Of a DNA stretch of 6,525 bases, positions 5,604 through 6,525 are shown one piece after another. The stretch lies in NCBI GenBank assembly GCA_002497765.1, contig DAET01000073.1, positions 1-6,525 on the forward strand, given 5' to 3'. The stretch comes from Euryarchaeota archaeon UBA486. GTDB lineage: Archaea; Thermoplasmatota; Poseidoniia; Poseidoniales; Poseidoniaceae. Under the pieces are notes generated by a model. That model saw nothing but the letters and a program-made list of their open reading frames with translations. It was not told where the DNA came from and ran no database searches. Each line of letters opens with the position of its first letter. Position 1 is the first letter of the stretch. The position numbers were made by a program, and so were the translations under genes.

Positions 5604-6298
5604 TCAGCCACCTCCTTCAGGGGCATGCTGGCGTCGCCGATGGCGAACACGTTGCGAGCGACCGTACCGAAGCCATCAAACTGAACTTCGTTGGGCATGC
5701 TCGAACGCTTGACGATGTACTCCTTGACGTCGGCTGTGGAGCCAACGTGTGCACCACCGATGAGGTAGGCGCGGATGCCTTCACCGAAGCGGATGTGCTC
5801 GAGGATCTTCTGGTCGGGGAGGTTCAACTTGAGCGAGTCGCCCGTGTTGTAGGCCGTGGGGTCGTCCACGATGATGTTGCGACCGTCGTGAAGGTTCAAT
5901 TGGGTGCGTCCGCCCTTGATGGTGGTCTTGCCTTCGATGCGGCAGACCTTCCAGGAGGCTTCATCAGCGCTGATGGGGCGGTACTGGAGTCGACCGTTGT
6001 GGTCGAGCACGCAGCGATAGTTGTCCTCGCCGAGGGTGAGGACGTCCATCAGACCGACGCCACGGCGGGTGTCCTTGACGACACGGCCGTCGATCTTGGC
6101 GAGTTCGTTGTGGAGAATGAATCGAACTTCACGGGCCGTCTTTGCGAGGCCAAGAACGTCTCGGATGACGAGGGTGACCGGCATGCAGAGTTCGAGGGCG
6201 TGGGCACCGGGCGTTGGGCGAGTGACCCACACCGTGGTCTTTCGTGGCAAGGGCCAGCTACGGGGCATGGCCAAGCGCTTCAAGTGGTTGCTGCTCAT
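5600..6298 (-). CDS. rps4e: 30S ribosomal protein S4e (archaeal/eukaryotic eS4)
   Basis: S4e is a small-subunit rRNA-binding protein found only in archaea and eukaryotes. The 232 residues begin with the N-terminal signature NHLKRLAMPRSWPLPRK (4-20) and RPTPGAH (27-33). An S4-type RNA-binding domain follows, LVIRDVLGLAKTAREVRFIL (43-62) to KIDGRVVKDTRRGVGLMDVL (68-87). The middle domain has DNPTAY-like DDPTAYNTGDSLKLNLP (145-161), and a KOW-like segment follows at about 168-196 (FGEGIRAYLIGGAHVGS). An in-frame TTG at 6307 would add three residues, but AGGAG lies 9 bases before the ATG at 6298 and only 4 bases before nothing usable at the TTG, so the ATG is chosen. It starts 5 bases after L24. 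The length is close to the usual archaeal size. Confidence 0.97.
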   Translation of the reverse strand: MSSNHLKRLAMPRSWPLPRKTTVWVTRPTPGAHALELCMPVTLVIRDVLGLAKTAREVRFILHNELAKIDGRVVKDTRRGVGLMDVLTLGEDNYRCVLDHNGRLQYRPISADEASWKVCRIEGKTTIKGGRTQLNLHDGRNIIVDDPTAYNTGDSLKLNLPDQKILEHIRFGEGIRAYLIGGAHVGSTADVKEYIVKRSSMPNEVQFDGFGTVARNVFAIGDASMPLKEVAE

Positions 6299-6303
6299 CT
6301 CAT

Positions 6304-6525
6304 TCAACTCCTGTTACCAGTCAATTTTGCGATACGAAGGCGGTCCGACTCATCGAGTTGGGTGACCACCACGTTCGAGACGTGCACTGGGACCGCCTCT
6401 TCCTTGTTGTCGGCCTTGCTGGCCTTGACACCTTCAATGTACAAACGACCCTTTTCTGCGTCGATGCGGAGCACCGCACCGGTCAGGGGTTCGTTGTTGC
6501 GCTTGCCACCGTGGCGCTTGCCACC
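6304..6525 (-). CDS. rpl24: 50S ribosomal protein L24 (archaeal uL24), C-terminal part (5' end beyond window)
   Basis: The frame is open from the window edge to TGA at 6306-6304, giving the last 73 residues. L24 is an early-assembly 23S rRNA binder with a KOW domain, located near the tunnel exit. What is visible fits the second half of the archaeal protein: LTGAVLRIDAEKGRLYIEGV (14-33 of the visible part) is the KOW strand region, and KADNKEEAVPVHVSNVVVTQL (38-58) corresponds to the conserved 'vPihpSNv.it.L' segment. The visible N-terminal end reads GGKRHGGKRN, a five-residue imperfect duplication where homologues have a short 'RGd.kGk' loop. Position directly before S4e is the standard archaeal order. 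Identification rests on the domain and the context, because the N-terminus is missing. Confidence 0.92.
   Translation of the reverse strand, partial: GGKRHGGKRNNEPLTGAVLRIDAEKGRLYIEGVKASKADNKEEAVPVHVSNVVVTQLDESDRLRIAKLTGNRS
6308..6312 (-). promoter_or_regulatory. Ribosome binding site of S4e at the end of L24
   Basis: AGGAG lies 9 bases before the ATG at 6298 and directly abuts the TTG at 6307, too close for that codon to act as the start. It overlaps the final Arg-Ser codons of L24. Confidence 0.65.
6496..6525 (-). repeat. 15-base tandem duplication in L24
   Basis: Two adjacent 15-base units (6525-6511 and 6510-6496, read on the minus strand) share 14 bases. They begin GGTGGCAAGCGC and encode Gly-Gly-Lys-Arg-His and Gly-Gly-Lys-Arg-Asn. 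The window ends here, so more copies could lie outside. Confidence 0.7.

Noticed and set aside
4950..5684. A 244-codon open frame on the plus strand opposite L5 and S14.
   Set aside because: It is the antisense of clearly conserved L5, S14 and the end of S4e. It shows no recognisable domain and is a by-product of GC-rich codon use on the other strand.
1..6525. Search for a new multi-gene system, mobile element, RNA gene or internal promoter.
   Set aside because: Every part of the window is accounted for by the canonical archaeal ribosomal operon with gaps of at most 20 bases, so there is no room for such elements between genes.

Overview
This window is a stretch of an archaeal 'spc-like' ribosomal protein operon. 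All thirteen genes lie on the minus strand, so the operon reads from position 6525 down to 1. The transcriptional order is L24 (5' end cut off), S4e, L5, S14, S8, L6, L32e, L19e, L18, S5, L30, L15 and SecY (3' end cut off). The S4e, L32e and L19e genes, absent from bacteria, inserted at their usual places among the universal genes identify the source as archaeal. The window is moderately GC-rich. The N-terminal additions on L32e and SecY and the Asp/Trp-rich acidic tracts would fit an uncultured mesophilic euryarchaeote, for example marine Thermoplasmatota (Poseidoniales / Marine Group II). That assignment is an inference, of moderate confidence at best.

Layout. Positions 6304-6525 hold the L24 C-terminal part. 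Positions 4921-6298 hold S4e, L5 and the 50-residue zinc-ribbon S14. Positions 3329-4907 hold S8, L6 and L32e, the last with a SAP-like domain and an acidic linker at its N-terminus. Positions 1592-3329 hold L19e, L18 and S5, joined by one-base TGATG overlaps. Positions 686-1595 hold L30 and L15, the latter with an acidic Asp/Trp tail. Positions 1-665 hold the first 221 codons of SecY, whose conserved core follows about 125 extra residues with four predicted membrane helices. No gap exceeds 20 bases, and I see no internal promoter, terminator, RNA gene or mobile element.

The genes are evidently co-transcribed. Five junctions overlap by 1 or 4 bases and the other seven are 2-20 bases apart. 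Each of the twelve visible starts is ATG preceded by a strong Shine-Dalgarno sequence (AGGTGA, GGAGG or close variants), usually inside the end of the upstream gene. Eleven of twelve stops are TGA. Ribosome components and the SecY channel, through which ribosomes deliver membrane proteins, are thus made together.

I see no undescribed multi-gene system. The points that stand out are lineage-specific additions to conserved proteins: the four-helix SecY extension, the SAP-like domain on L32e, the matching Asp/Trp acidic motifs on L32e and L15, and the loss in S5 of a cysteine/histidine cluster found in many archaeal homologues.
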